Shown: positions 1-6,840, counted from the first letter of the stretch. The stretch is 15,462 bases of DNA from Alphaproteobacteria bacterium (GCA_030427765.1 JAUICS010000003.1:1-15462), one strand, 5' to 3'. The notes: a model not told the origin generated them from the sequence alone. Numbers and translations are program-made.

Positions 1-841
1 TGGGATCTTCGTTGCCGAGTAACATGGTCGGCGTTATGCCTGAAAAACAATCAGTGAGGCGTTCCTGAATTTCCGGGCTATTCAGAATACTGAATGCGAC
101 TTCTCGGCCTTGTTGAGATAAATGCTGGATTTGTGTGTGTGTTGGCATGTCATAGTCACGAATATAACCTTCATCCGTAATGCCGAGCATTCTAAAGAAC
201 GACATATCCAATGGTGCATCTCCAAGGAAGTGATTGCCGTAGGCGGCTGCATAGGCGGCGTGAAGCCCTGTTAATGTTCCTTTATAAGGTACCGTTGGCA
301 AGTCAAAAAACGGAGCCTTCATAATAAGGCGTGTTTTGTAGGGGTTGTCACGAAATCTTTCCGCGTGTTCAGGGTCACGTAAAATATCCATAAGCATAAG
401 CGCGCTGACGGAATGCGCAATGATTACGCTTTCACGGTCCAGTCTCAGAAGCGGCGATTTTTCATCGGTAACCAGCCGTATGAAAATATCCCTGAAAGCA
501 GGTATAAATGCCGGATCGCGCTGAGGGTCCGGGAGTTCAATACATGTAACATCAATGCCTTGTTCGTTTAATCTTTCAACGAAACGCGCATTGTCCGGAT
601 GTGGTGCCTTTGACTTGAATCCTAGGAAAAATATGGCTTGTGGATTATGCTGGCCAACCAGACGGTTTGAAGATTTCGATTCAAATATGCGGATTGTACG
701 GTCATCAACCTCAAAAGGGGTATACGTCCATTCTGTTGGGTAAGTATCTGCAAAGTTAGGTACTTGTCTTGGCGTTACCGGTTCTGGTCTTAATGCCGCT
801 ACATCGGTAGGTGACGCGTCTCGAAAGAGCCTCGATATCAT
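1..841 (-). CDS. Alpha/beta hydrolase, C-terminus cut by window edge
   Basis: The minus strand is open from ATG at 841 to the window edge: 280 complete codons, no stop. The product resembles an alpha/beta-hydrolase. A beta-strand plus oxyanion-type stretch (AIFFLGFKS, about 69-77) is followed by a nucleophile elbow IIAHSVSA with candidate Ser144. The last visible residues, PTMLLGNEDP (271-280), look like the strand that carries the catalytic acid, making Asp279 the likely acid; the His would lie outside the window. The elbow is AHSVS rather than the common GxSxG. There is no signal peptide or membrane segment, so it is probably cytoplasmic. The substrate is unknown; a lipid or ester is only a guess from the patatin gene 105 bp upstream on the same strand. 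The ATG has no clear ribosome-binding site; an in-frame TTG at 853 is the only upstream alternative before a stop at 862. Confidence 0.75.
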   Translation of the reverse strand, partial: MISRLFRDASPTDVAALRPEPVTPRQVPNFADTYPTEWTYTPFEVDDRTIRIFESKSSNRLVGQHNPQAIFFLGFKSKAPHPDNARFVERLNEQGIDVTCIELPDPQRDPAFIPAFRDIFIRLVTDEKSPLLRLDRESVIIAHSVSALMLMDILRDPEHAERFRDNPYKTRLIMKAPFFDLPTVPYKGTLTGLHAAYAAAYGNHFLGDAPLDMSFFRMLGITDEGYIRDYDMPTHTQIQHLSQQGREVAFSILNSPEIQERLTDCFSGITPTMLLGNEDP

Positions 842-946
842 AAAAATCTGCAATAATTGTTATAGGATATATTCGGTGTAGCAGATTACATATGACGTGT
901 CATGGCATAAAAAGGCATAACGTTATATATACACATTTTTAGGCAT

Positions 947-2173
947 TTATTCTCGTAAGAATGAAAATAACGAACGCTTTGATTTGTTCTTTTTACCGGT
1001 TTTCGGGTTGCGTTTGTCATCGTAATTGGACGAAAGAAGCTGGCATAAATCATCCAGCCTGCTTTTATTTTCATCCATGATCAGATTGGCAAAATTATGA
1101 AGTTTTTCAAGGTTATCCGGACTGGCATCGTCAATCTGCTCATTCGGGGTGCTCATGGGGTCGTCACTGGCCAGCATAGTACGGTTAAACACGTATAAGT
1201 GATCGCCGACTTCCTTCGCAAAAGCATCCATAAGTGCCGATTCCGATGCGTGGAAAAAGATATTGATGAGGGGAAAGTCGTTAACGGGGTCCACAACGCC
1301 CAGACTGCCAAAACGGTTCCAGTCTTCATGTTTGAATGACCGGTGCGTATAACCGGTACCAAGGATAATCATGATGACCTCTGTATCATCCTTGATATGT
1401 GGGCGAAGGGCACCAAGATAACTGATACACGGGTTATCGAATATTGACCCGTCAATTCCGGAATACGAAATCATGGAACTGTCGTTATCGGGTTTGACCT
1501 GAAAATGATGGCACGGAAAAAATGTTGGCGCGGCCGTACTGGCCATGACGGCATCAACAAGTGATACGCTAGGTGCGGCCTGTGATTTACGAATATGTGG
1601 AAATTTCAGGTTCTTTAGCCAAACGGCATGCCCGCCGCCATCGACCATATTGTTGGTTGTCCGGACAGGAGTCTCATCGGTGTCATCACGTTCCTTGGCC
1701 AAATTCATCTGCTGCCCGTCAATGTTGTAGGTCGGTATAACCAAACTGCATAGCGTGTCCTGGAGGGACAGCTTACCGTACATATTGCGCAGTGCCCTGT
1801 GCAGATTTGTGGGATCATAATGTCCGTGTTTCATGAGCCAATTTAACTGACTAAGGCGCATTGTACGGTTGTTAAAGTCATGAATGAATGACCGGAACTT
1901 ACGGTATTTATCAGTTGTAAAGATTTTAATGCCCTGACGTTCATAAAAACGCACCATATGCCGTGCTTTGAATCGTGGGCGGTCGGGGTAATGTGGGTGG
2001 GGGACGTTCAAACCGGAATTGATAATCGCGCCGGTGGATGGGCCCATGAATACGTCAACCATATCGGCCATGGCCAATCCGGTGCGTTCTTCTATTGTGG
2101 CCATAATGTGCGCGGCAACCAATCCGCGCATACCGCCACCGTATGTAAATAATGCGATTATGCGATCTGTCAT
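947..2173 (-). CDS. Patatin-like phospholipase / acyl hydrolase
   Basis: A 408-residue patatin-fold lipid acyl hydrolase, expected to cleave acyl esters of phospholipids or other lipids with a Ser-Asp dyad. The family signatures appear in order: glycine-rich oxyanion loop GGGMRG (12-17), nucleophile elbow GPSTG with Ser46, the conserved block ASTAAPTFFP (211-220), and the acid motif DGS with Asp241 (DGG/DGA in most members). The residue before the oxyanion loop is Tyr (TYGGG), where IDGGG or DGGG is usual. No signal peptide is visible. The C-terminus (about 387-404) is rich in Lys and Arg and could touch membranes or nucleic acid. There is no good Shine-Dalgarno; a promoter-like sequence sits so close to the ATG that the message may be leaderless. 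Patatins occur as effectors of some anti-phage systems, but no cyclase, sensor or other defence gene is nearby, so a metabolic role is more likely. Confidence 0.85.
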   Translation of the reverse strand: MTDRIIALFTYGGGMRGLVAAHIMATIEERTGLAMADMVDVFMGPSTGAIINSGLNVPHPHYPDRPRFKARHMVRFYERQGIKIFTTDKYRKFRSFIHDFNNRTMRLSQLNWLMKHGHYDPTNLHRALRNMYGKLSLQDTLCSLVIPTYNIDGQQMNLAKERDDTDETPVRTTNNMVDGGGHAVWLKNLKFPHIRKSQAAPSVSLVDAVMASTAAPTFFPCHHFQVKPDNDSSMISYSGIDGSIFDNPCISYLGALRPHIKDDTEVIMIILGTGYTHRSFKHEDWNRFGSLGVVDPVNDFPLINIFFHASESALMDAFAKEVGDHLYVFNRTMLASDDPMSTPNEQIDDASPDNLEKLHNFANLIMDENKSRLDDLCQLLSSNYDDKRNPKTGKKNKSKRSLFSFLRE

Positions 2174-2179
2174 GTTTAT

Positions 2180-2208
2180 ATAATATCAGTCCGCCGCATT
2201 GGCGTGAA
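2180..2208 (-). promoter_or_regulatory. Candidate promoter of the patatin gene, possibly leaderless
   Basis: On the minus strand TTCACG (2208-2203) and TATTAT (2185-2180) are separated by 17 bp, matching the -35 and -10 consensus at four and five of six positions. A start seven bases beyond the -10 element would fall on the A of the patatin ATG at 2173. This fits the absence of a ribosome-binding site. Inferred from sequence only. Confidence 0.35.
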
Positions 2209-2262
2209 GGTTTTCCTGACAACAGATATGATGCCGCGCACGGAAGATTCTGGATTTTAGGC

Positions 2263-2293
2263 AAAAAAATACCGGGGCAGAAATCTGACCCGG
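2263..2293 (-). terminator. Strong rho-independent terminator
   Basis: Reading leftward, CCGGG (2293-2289) pairs with CCCGG (2276-2272). One U/C mismatch follows, then CAG/CUG pairs closed by an AUUU loop. The stem is followed by UA and seven U residues (2269-2263). It ends any transcript coming from lysR or from the candidate sRNA, and isolates the patatin gene. Confidence 0.85.
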
Positions 2294-2360
2294 CGAGTTG
2301 AACAGGGAGGTTTCACGTCTGGGAGACGTTGGGCGCAATGCCCAGCAACCGAAGTTGCAA
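2263..2360 (-). ncRNA. Candidate trans-acting sRNA with anti-Shine-Dalgarno loop (AbcR-like?)
   Basis: No reading frame of note exists here, but the minus strand forms a chain of hairpins. These are: GCAAC-UUCG-GUUGC (2358-2345, a C(UUCG)G tetraloop); UGGGC-AUUGC-GCCCA (2344-2330); ACGUCU-CCC-AGACGU (2329-2315); a weaker hairpin GUGAA...UUCAAC (2316-2297, sharing two bases with the one before) whose loop is ACCUCCCUG; and the U-tailed terminator. A -10-like TATATA (2372-2367) without a good -35 would give a 5' end near 2360 and an RNA of about 100 nt. The CCUCCC loop is complementary to ribosome-binding sites, the hallmark of several alphaproteobacterial sRNAs. From what is known of Rhizobiales, the AbcR (alpha-r15) sRNAs lie beside the lsrB/vtlR gene and are activated by it; here the neighbour is that type of regulator. 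Family membership is inferred from position and design, not from an alignment. Confidence 0.6.
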
Positions 2361-2402
2361 GAGCTTTATATACTTAAACGGACCTTCGGGACCACAGTGG
2401 TT

Positions 2403-2423
2403 TTTGCATGATAGGCATGCAAA
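2403..2423. promoter_or_regulatory. Perfect 8-bp inverted repeat, candidate activator site for the sRNA
   Basis: TTTGCATG, five bases (ATAGG on the plus strand), then CATGCAAA: a perfect dyad. Its centre lies about 53 bp upstream of the inferred sRNA start (near 2360), where LysR-type activators usually bind. The sRNA promoter lacks a recognisable -35, as expected for an activator-dependent promoter. A further TAGGCAT copy occurs at 2435-2441, repeating the one at 2412-2418. Confidence 0.4.
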
Positions 2424-2493
2424 TTATGCATATCTAGGCATTTCTGTTGTTGTTTCAGTCATTTAGATGGTTTTTACAACCATAAAAAATGTA
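2424..2493. other. Gene-free spacer downstream of lysR
   Basis: This AT-rich stretch separates the dyad from the lysR stop. The only structure noted is an inverted repeat ATGGTT-N5-AACCAT at 2467-2483, not followed by a U-run in either direction. With the items at 2180-2423 it completes the gene-free stretch 2174-2493; the remaining piece, 2209-2262, shows nothing recognisable. Confidence 0.5.
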
Positions 2494-3387
2494 TTAAAAA
2501 TCGGTTTGAGCGATGTTTTTAATCAAGAAATCGCGGAAAATCGCTATTCTTTGTGAATGGCGACGCTCTTCTGAATACACAAAATACATCTCGACAGGCT
2601 CGCGCTGGAGGTCCGGGAATAGAATTTCAAGGTTTGGATTGCTTTTGATCATATAATCCGGCAGGGCGGCGATACCGGCCCCATCATTTACGGCGCGTTC
2701 AATGGCGGAAATGGAGTTAATCAAGATTAAATTGTTGGTCGATTTCAAATCAACATCTGCCACTTGTAATATCCAGTTTGGGTTTTGGAACGGGCTTAAT
2801 GTGTCATCTGGAAACGCAATCAATGTATGGTCGGCCAAATCTTCCGGACTTTGGGGATACCCGTATAACTCAAGATATGATTTCGAGGCCGTAATGTGGA
2901 AATGGATAGTTGTTAAATGGCGCTGGATTAAATCCGGCTGTTTCGGGCGTTGCAAACGAATGGCGGCATCGGCCTCTCGCATACCTAAGTTCAGGATACG
3001 GTCGTCGAGAATAAATGTAAGCTGTAGGTCGGGATGTTCTTTACGCAGTATATGCAGTTTTGGTGCAAGCCATGTCGATCCGATAAAGTCGGCAAGCGTA
3101 ATACGCAGTGGCCCTTTTGGAAGTTTTTTAGTGTCCAGAAGTTTACCTTCGATAATTGACAGGCTGGTGAAAATATCGCTGGTGGTTTTGTGGAGGAGCT
3201 CCCCTTGCTCTGTTAACTTCAAACCGCGTGCGTGGCGGTGGAACAGAGTCAGGCCCAAATTTTCTTCAAGCGCGATGATTTGACGTGATACGGCAGATTG
3301 GCTGGAGTGCAGTGCTTCTCCGGCTTTTGTAAAGCTTCCCGCCTCGGCCACGGCATGAAATATTCGTAATTTATCCCAATCAAGCAT
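2494..3387 (-). CDS. LysR-type regulator, LsrB/VtlR-like
   Basis: A 297-residue LysR-family transcription factor. The N-terminal winged helix-turn-helix (about 1-60: FTKAGEALHSSQSAVSRQI) is followed by a linker helix and a periplasmic-binding-protein-like sensor domain (about 92-290). The stretches LDWDKLRIFHAVAEAGSFT, LFHRHARGLKLTEQGELL and MREADAAIRLQRPKQPDLIQ resemble the LsrB/VtlR group of alphaproteobacteria, which controls sRNA, envelope and oxidative-stress genes in Rhizobiales. The trxB neighbour also fits that group. The protein contains no cysteine at all, so it cannot use a thiol switch of the type reported for LsrB. Transcription probably starts in the 82-bp gap behind trxB; a dyad just upstream of the ATG suggests autoregulation. 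No terminator lies directly behind the gene, so read-through into the sRNA is possible. LysR membership is certain; the subgroup is a recollection of conserved sequence. Confidence 0.88.
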   Translation of the reverse strand: MLDWDKLRIFHAVAEAGSFTKAGEALHSSQSAVSRQIIALEENLGLTLFHRHARGLKLTEQGELLHKTTSDIFTSLSIIEGKLLDTKKLPKGPLRITLADFIGSTWLAPKLHILRKEHPDLQLTFILDDRILNLGMREADAAIRLQRPKQPDLIQRHLTTIHFHITASKSYLELYGYPQSPEDLADHTLIAFPDDTLSPFQNPNWILQVADVDLKSTNNLILINSISAIERAVNDGAGIAALPDYMIKSNPNLEILFPDLQREPVEMYFVYSEERRHSQRIAIFRDFLIKNIAQTDF

Positions 3388-3396
3388 TATGCCGTA

Positions 3397-3416
3397 TTAC
3401 CCTTATTTCAGGGTAA
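3397..3416. promoter_or_regulatory. Inverted repeat upstream of lysR, candidate autoregulatory operator
   Basis: TTACCCT, six bases, AGGGTAA: a perfect 7-bp dyad ending 10 bp before the lysR ATG (3387, minus strand). The pair of TTA/TAA ends fits the dyads bound by LysR proteins. It lies in the spacer of a possible promoter TTGCCT-N17-TAATAC and contains the only purine-rich AAGGG near the start. It could act as a DNA operator or as a hairpin over the ribosome-binding region. Confidence 0.4.
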
Positions 3417-3439
3417 AGGCAACATTTTGTTTTTATTGG

Positions 3440-3475
3440 TAATTTCTACTCTAACTTCTACTCAATCTTTTACTC
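3440..3475. repeat. Three imperfect 12-bp tandem repeats at the end of trxB
   Basis: TAATTTCTACTC (3440-3451), TAACTTCTACTC (3452-3463) and AATCTTTTACTC (3464-3475). The first two share 11 of 12 bases and the third matches the first at 8 of 12. The third copy includes the trxB stop codon. Confidence 0.6.
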
Positions 3476-4435
3476 GGCGGCGTTTTGTAAATCGGTAGAT
3501 TTATGTTCTGCAAGGAAACGGTCGGCCTCCAGCGCGGCCATGCAACCCATACCGGCGGCCGTGACGGCCTGACGGTATACTTTATCCTTCACATCACCGG
3601 CGGCGTATACGCCCGCAATATTTGTTGCGGTTGAATCCGGCTTTGTGACAATGTAACCTTCATCGTCCATATCAATTTTGCCTTTGAATAGTTCCGTTGC
3701 CGGATCATGTCCGATGGCAACGAAGAATCCTTCGACATTGATTTCAGATGTCGTGTTATCTTTCACATTTTTAAGGCGTACACCCTTCACCCCCGCATCA
3801 TCGCCAAGGACTTCCTCAACCACTGAATCCCAAATAACATTGATTTTCGGGTTGTTGAACAAACGTTCCTGCATAATACGTTCGGCGCGAAGCTCATCAC
3901 GGCGGTGAACCAGATTTACCTTCTCACAGAAATTCGTTAAAAATAAGGCTTCCTCAACCGCGGTATTGCCACCGCCGATGACTGCGACTTCTTTTCCTCG
4001 GTAGAAAAATCCGTCACAGGTGGCACAGGCGGAGACACCTTTGTTCATAAACGCTTCTTCCGATGGCAGGCCAAGCCATCGTGCCTTTGCACCTGTGGCA
4101 ATGATAATTGTATCGGCCTCGAATTCCGTTCCGCCATCTGATTTTGCCTTGAACGGACGGGATGAAAAATCAACTTCCGTAATCATGTCATGAATGGTTT
4201 CTGTGCCAACATTTTCGGCCTGTTTTTGCATCTGTTCCATCAGCCATGGACCCTGTACCATATCGGCAAAGCCAGGGTAATTTTCAACATCGGTTGTGAT
4301 GGTAAGCTGGCCGCCCGGCTGTATACCCATGACCTGAATTGGTTTTAAATTGGCGCGTGCCGCATAAATGGCGGCGGTAAAACCGGCTGGGCCGGACCCG
4401 ATAATAAGAACTTTTGTTTTCTTGACCTCTGACAT
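3470..4435 (-). CDS. trxB: Thioredoxin reductase
   Basis: A low-molecular-weight FAD- and NADPH-dependent thioredoxin reductase, which passes electrons from NADPH to oxidised thioredoxin in the cytoplasm. In the 324-residue numbering from ATG 4444: FAD Rossmann motif GSGPAG (16-21), redox-active CATC (140-143), NADPH-binding GGGNTA (157-162) with HRRDELRA (180-187), and the C-terminal FAD motif VYAAGDVKD (279-287). All are intact and the length is typical. I prefer ATG 4435 (product begins MSEVKKTKVLIIG, 321 residues): GGAtGGA lies a few bases before it, whereas 4444 has no ribosome-binding site. A promoter-like sequence precedes the gene, so it is probably transcribed separately from mltG. 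lysR follows on the same strand after 82 bp. The trxB-lsrB pairing suggests a link to redox balance, though that is inference. Confidence 0.96.
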   Translation of the reverse strand: MSEVKKTKVLIIGSGPAGFTAAIYAARANLKPIQVMGIQPGGQLTITTDVENYPGFADMVQGPWLMEQMQKQAENVGTETIHDMITEVDFSSRPFKAKSDGGTEFEADTIIIATGAKARWLGLPSEEAFMNKGVSACATCDGFFYRGKEVAVIGGGNTAVEEALFLTNFCEKVNLVHRRDELRAERIMQERLFNNPKINVIWDSVVEEVLGDDAGVKGVRLKNVKDNTTSEINVEGFFVAIGHDPATELFKGKIDMDDEGYIVTKPDSTATNIAGVYAAGDVKDKVYRQAVTAAGMGCMAALEADRFLAEHKSTDLQNAAE

Positions 4436-4465
4436 AATTTCCATCCGTGAAATGATTATTCAATT

Positions 4466-4494
4466 TATATAGCATCCGAATCTTCCTTGGCCAA
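4466..4494 (-). promoter_or_regulatory. Candidate trxB promoter
   Basis: On the minus strand TTGGCC (4494-4489) and TATATA (4471-4466) are spaced by 17 bp in the 75-bp gap between mltG and trxB. The predicted start near 4459 leaves a leader of about 24 nt before ATG 4435. Each hexamer matches consensus at four of six positions. Confidence 0.4.
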
Positions 4495-4519
4495 TGGGTG
4501 GGGTATATGATTCTTGGTT

Positions 4520-5533
4520 CTATTGACTCTTTCCTGCGTCATTTCGAACGCGGCGCCATTTTGCAACGTTTCTGTTATGCTCGCTGAGTGTTTTGGCGAA
4601 GGCATGACCGCCATCGCCGCTGGCCACAAAAAACAGGTAGTCATGCTTTTCGGGATTCAGTGCGGCCTTGATGCTTTCTTTGCTTGGGTGGCAAATCGGG
4701 CCAGGGGGCAGGCCGGTGTATTTGTACGTGTTGTATGGAGATTCAAATTCCCAGTCCTTACGCGTTATACGGCGGCCAAGCGGGCCATAGCCTTCACGCT
4801 CGGGATCGCCGTTTGTAATTGCAAATATGACGGTTGGGTCGGATTGCAAACGCATGTTTTTTTGAAGCCGGTTTGCAAAGACGCCTGCAACACGGGGCAT
4901 TTCCTCGTAATTTCCGGCCTCCTTCTGGATGATCGAGGCGAGTATAATAGCCTCCTCAGGTGATGAAACAATATCATCACTTACCGTGCGTTTGTCCCAT
5001 AGTTTGTCGAGTGTGCTTGACATCGATTTTTGCATACGGTCCATGACATCAAGGCGCGATACGTTTTTGTCATAGAAATATGTTTCGGGCAGAAGGGTCC
5101 CCTGCGCCGGGATAACCATTACCTGCTCACGCATATCTGATGTGTTGTTAATCAGTTCGACAATTTCGACACTTGTTAACCCTTCTGGCACGGTGATGGA
5201 GCGATGATATGTATCGCCCGTCAGTAATTTTTGCTGGACACCCTTCATTGATATGCCAGCGGGCATCATGTATTCACCAGCCTGCAGATTTTTATGTTCG
5301 CCATATAAACGATTCTTTGTTGTAAATACAAAGGCGGAGGAAATGATATTGTCTTTCTCAAGTTGCGCGGCAATTCGCTTTAGGCCTGTGCCTGACTGGA
5401 TATGGACGATCTTGTCGTTGTTAAGCGGTCCGTTTTTATGAAATTCCTGATGTAACCAAAGGCCAAATCCGCAGATTGTGGCGGCAGAAACAAAGATAAA
5501 AATGGAAAGTGTGGCCAGTATTATGCGGGCCAT
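4520..5533 (-). CDS. mltG: Endolytic murein transglycosylase MltG (YceG-like)
   Basis: A 337-residue inner-membrane lytic transglycosylase that cuts nascent glycan strands and so sets peptidoglycan chain length. One N-terminal membrane helix (about 4-27) anchors it, with the rest in the periplasm. A LysM-like region (about 42-105) precedes the YceG catalytic domain. The conserved AIILASIIQKEAG (195-207) contains the catalytic Glu, most likely Glu205. Other family blocks are LLPETYFYD (147-155), SDPTVIFAI (231-239), SPYNTYKYTGLPPGPI (265-280) and ALNPEKHDYLFFVA (291-304). Its ATG shares one base with the fabF stop (TAATG), so translation is probably coupled. This fabF-mltG order is common in alphaproteobacteria and links fatty-acid supply to wall growth. 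Nothing is missing compared with the family. Confidence 0.95.
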   Translation of the reverse strand: MARIILATLSIFIFVSAATICGFGLWLHQEFHKNGPLNNDKIVHIQSGTGLKRIAAQLEKDNIISSAFVFTTKNRLYGEHKNLQAGEYMMPAGISMKGVQQKLLTGDTYHRSITVPEGLTSVEIVELINNTSDMREQVMVIPAQGTLLPETYFYDKNVSRLDVMDRMQKSMSSTLDKLWDKRTVSDDIVSSPEEAIILASIIQKEAGNYEEMPRVAGVFANRLQKNMRLQSDPTVIFAITNGDPEREGYGPLGRRITRKDWEFESPYNTYKYTGLPPGPICHPSKESIKAALNPEKHDYLFFVASGDGGHAFAKTLSEHNRNVAKWRRVRNDAGKSQ

Positions 5534-6804
5534 TACACCTTACTCAGGATAAGGCTGGCATTCGTTCCGCCAAAGCCAAAACTGTTCGATAGAACTGTGT
5601 TAAGCTCTTTTTCTTTTGCGGTGCCTGGAACAAGATCAATGCCCTGACAATCCTCGGACGGATTTTCAAGGTTTTGTGTTGGTGGAATGACACCTGTTTC
5701 AAGGGCCTTGATACAATAAATGGCCTCAACCGCACCGGCGGCACCGAGTAAGTGTCCAATCGCGGATTTTGTTGATGACATGATTGTGTTTTCGATGGCC
5801 GGACCAAACAAACGTTTCACTGCCTTGCATTCAATGGCATCGCCAACCGGTGTCGATGTGCCGTGTGCGTTGATGTAATCAATATCATCAACTGTTTTAC
5901 CGGCGTTTCGTAAGGCGGCTTTCATGGCGCGGTATCCACCATTTCCGTCTTCCGGCGGAGATGTCATGTGGTATGCATCGCCGGATAAACCGTAACCGAT
6001 AACTTCACCGTAAATTTTGGCGCCGCGCTGTTTTGCGTGTTCATATTCTTCCAGCACGACAACACCTGCGCCCTCGGCTATGACGAAACCATCACGCCCT
6101 TCGTCAAATGGACGGGATGCCTTTGTCGGCGTATCGTTGAAACCGCTTGTAAGGGCACGCGCGGCACAGAAACCTGACACGCCGAGGCGGTCAATTGACG
6201 ATTCGGCACCACCGGCGACCATCACATCGGCATCGCCGAACATAATCAGACGTGCAGCATCACCAATGGCATGTGTTCCGGTGGCGCAGGCCGTAACAAC
6301 GGCGTGGTTTGGCCCTTTAAACCCATGCAGTATGGATATATGACCGGATGCAAGATTGATTAATGCGGACGGCACGAAATGCGGCGGAACGCGGCGTGGT
6401 CCTTTTTCGGCCAGTGTTAAACTGACCTGATTAATACGCGTTAAACCGCCTATACCGGATCCAACCAATACGCCTGTGCGCTCCGCTTTATCTTCCGTAT
6501 CGGCGGACCAGCCACTATCGGCAATGGCATCATTCGCGGCCTTAATGGCATATAGGATAAACGTATCGACCTTTTTCTGGTCTTTCGGCTCAAGCGCCAT
6601 GTCCGGATGGAATACGTGATCCCCGCTGTCCCCATGTTCTTCACGCGGGACAACACCGGCGATTTGGCATGTTAGGTCACTGGCATCCATATATTCGATT
6701 TTACGAATACCGCTTTCACCGCTTGTGATGGCCGACCAATTGTGGTTAACGCCTACACCAAGCGGTGATACCATACCTAAACCTGTAACAACGACACGGC
6801 GCAT
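5533..6804 (-). CDS. fabF: 3-oxoacyl-[acyl-carrier-protein] synthase II
   Basis: A 423-residue beta-ketoacyl-ACP synthase that condenses malonyl-ACP with acyl-ACP in the elongation cycle. The thiolase-fold catalytic set is complete: nucleophile Cys173 in VTACATGTHA, His314 in NAHGTSTPVGD, and Lys346 and His351 in STKSAIGHLLGAAG. The C-terminal NSFGFGGTNASL (407-418) is intact. An inserted loop (about 50-70, REEHGDSGDHVFHPD) is the least conserved part. There is no Shine-Dalgarno before ATG 6804 (the preceding bases are A-rich), although the first residues MRRVVVTGLGMVSPLG are typical. It follows acpP by 66 bp that hold a hairpin, and overlaps mltG by one base. Confidence 0.97.
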   Translation of the reverse strand: MRRVVVTGLGMVSPLGVGVNHNWSAITSGESGIRKIEYMDASDLTCQIAGVVPREEHGDSGDHVFHPDMALEPKDQKKVDTFILYAIKAANDAIADSGWSADTEDKAERTGVLVGSGIGGLTRINQVSLTLAEKGPRRVPPHFVPSALINLASGHISILHGFKGPNHAVVTACATGTHAIGDAARLIMFGDADVMVAGGAESSIDRLGVSGFCAARALTSGFNDTPTKASRPFDEGRDGFVIAEGAGVVVLEEYEHAKQRGAKIYGEVIGYGLSGDAYHMTSPPEDGNGGYRAMKAALRNAGKTVDDIDYINAHGTSTPVGDAIECKAVKRLFGPAIENTIMSSTKSAIGHLLGAAGAVEAIYCIKALETGVIPPTQNLENPSEDCQGIDLVPGTAKEKELNTVLSNSFGFGGTNASLILSKV

Positions 6805-6840
6805 GATTTTTTGATTAAATACGTTGAAACGATCCGATTA

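Noticed and set aside
891-927. Short palindromes ATGAC-GT-GTCAT and ATAACGTTAT between the patatin and hydrolase genes
   Set aside because: They are short, lie in AT-rich spacer, and have no U-tail or clear link to a promoter; chance is sufficient.
947-2173. Patatin as effector of a CBASS or other anti-phage system
   Set aside because: No nucleotidyltransferase, sensor, or other defence gene is present on either side; the visible neighbour is another hydrolase.
2297-2358. Plus-strand resemblance to a SAM-I riboswitch core (GCCCAGCAACC)
   Set aside because: No plus-strand gene lies downstream, the expected closing stem and second half of the aptamer are missing, and the U-tailed terminator works on the minus strand.
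2263-2400. 6S RNA or signal-recognition-particle RNA
   Set aside because: The region forms a chain of short local hairpins rather than one long rod with a central bubble, and the conserved SRP core bases are absent.
2467-2483. Hairpin ATGGTT-N5-AACCAT as the lysR terminator
   Set aside because: No U-run follows the stem in either direction; the convincing terminator is at 2263-2293.
2702-3283. Long plus-strand open frame opposite lysR
   Set aside because: It is a shadow of the lysR gene, with no family motif and a composition set by the antisense frame.
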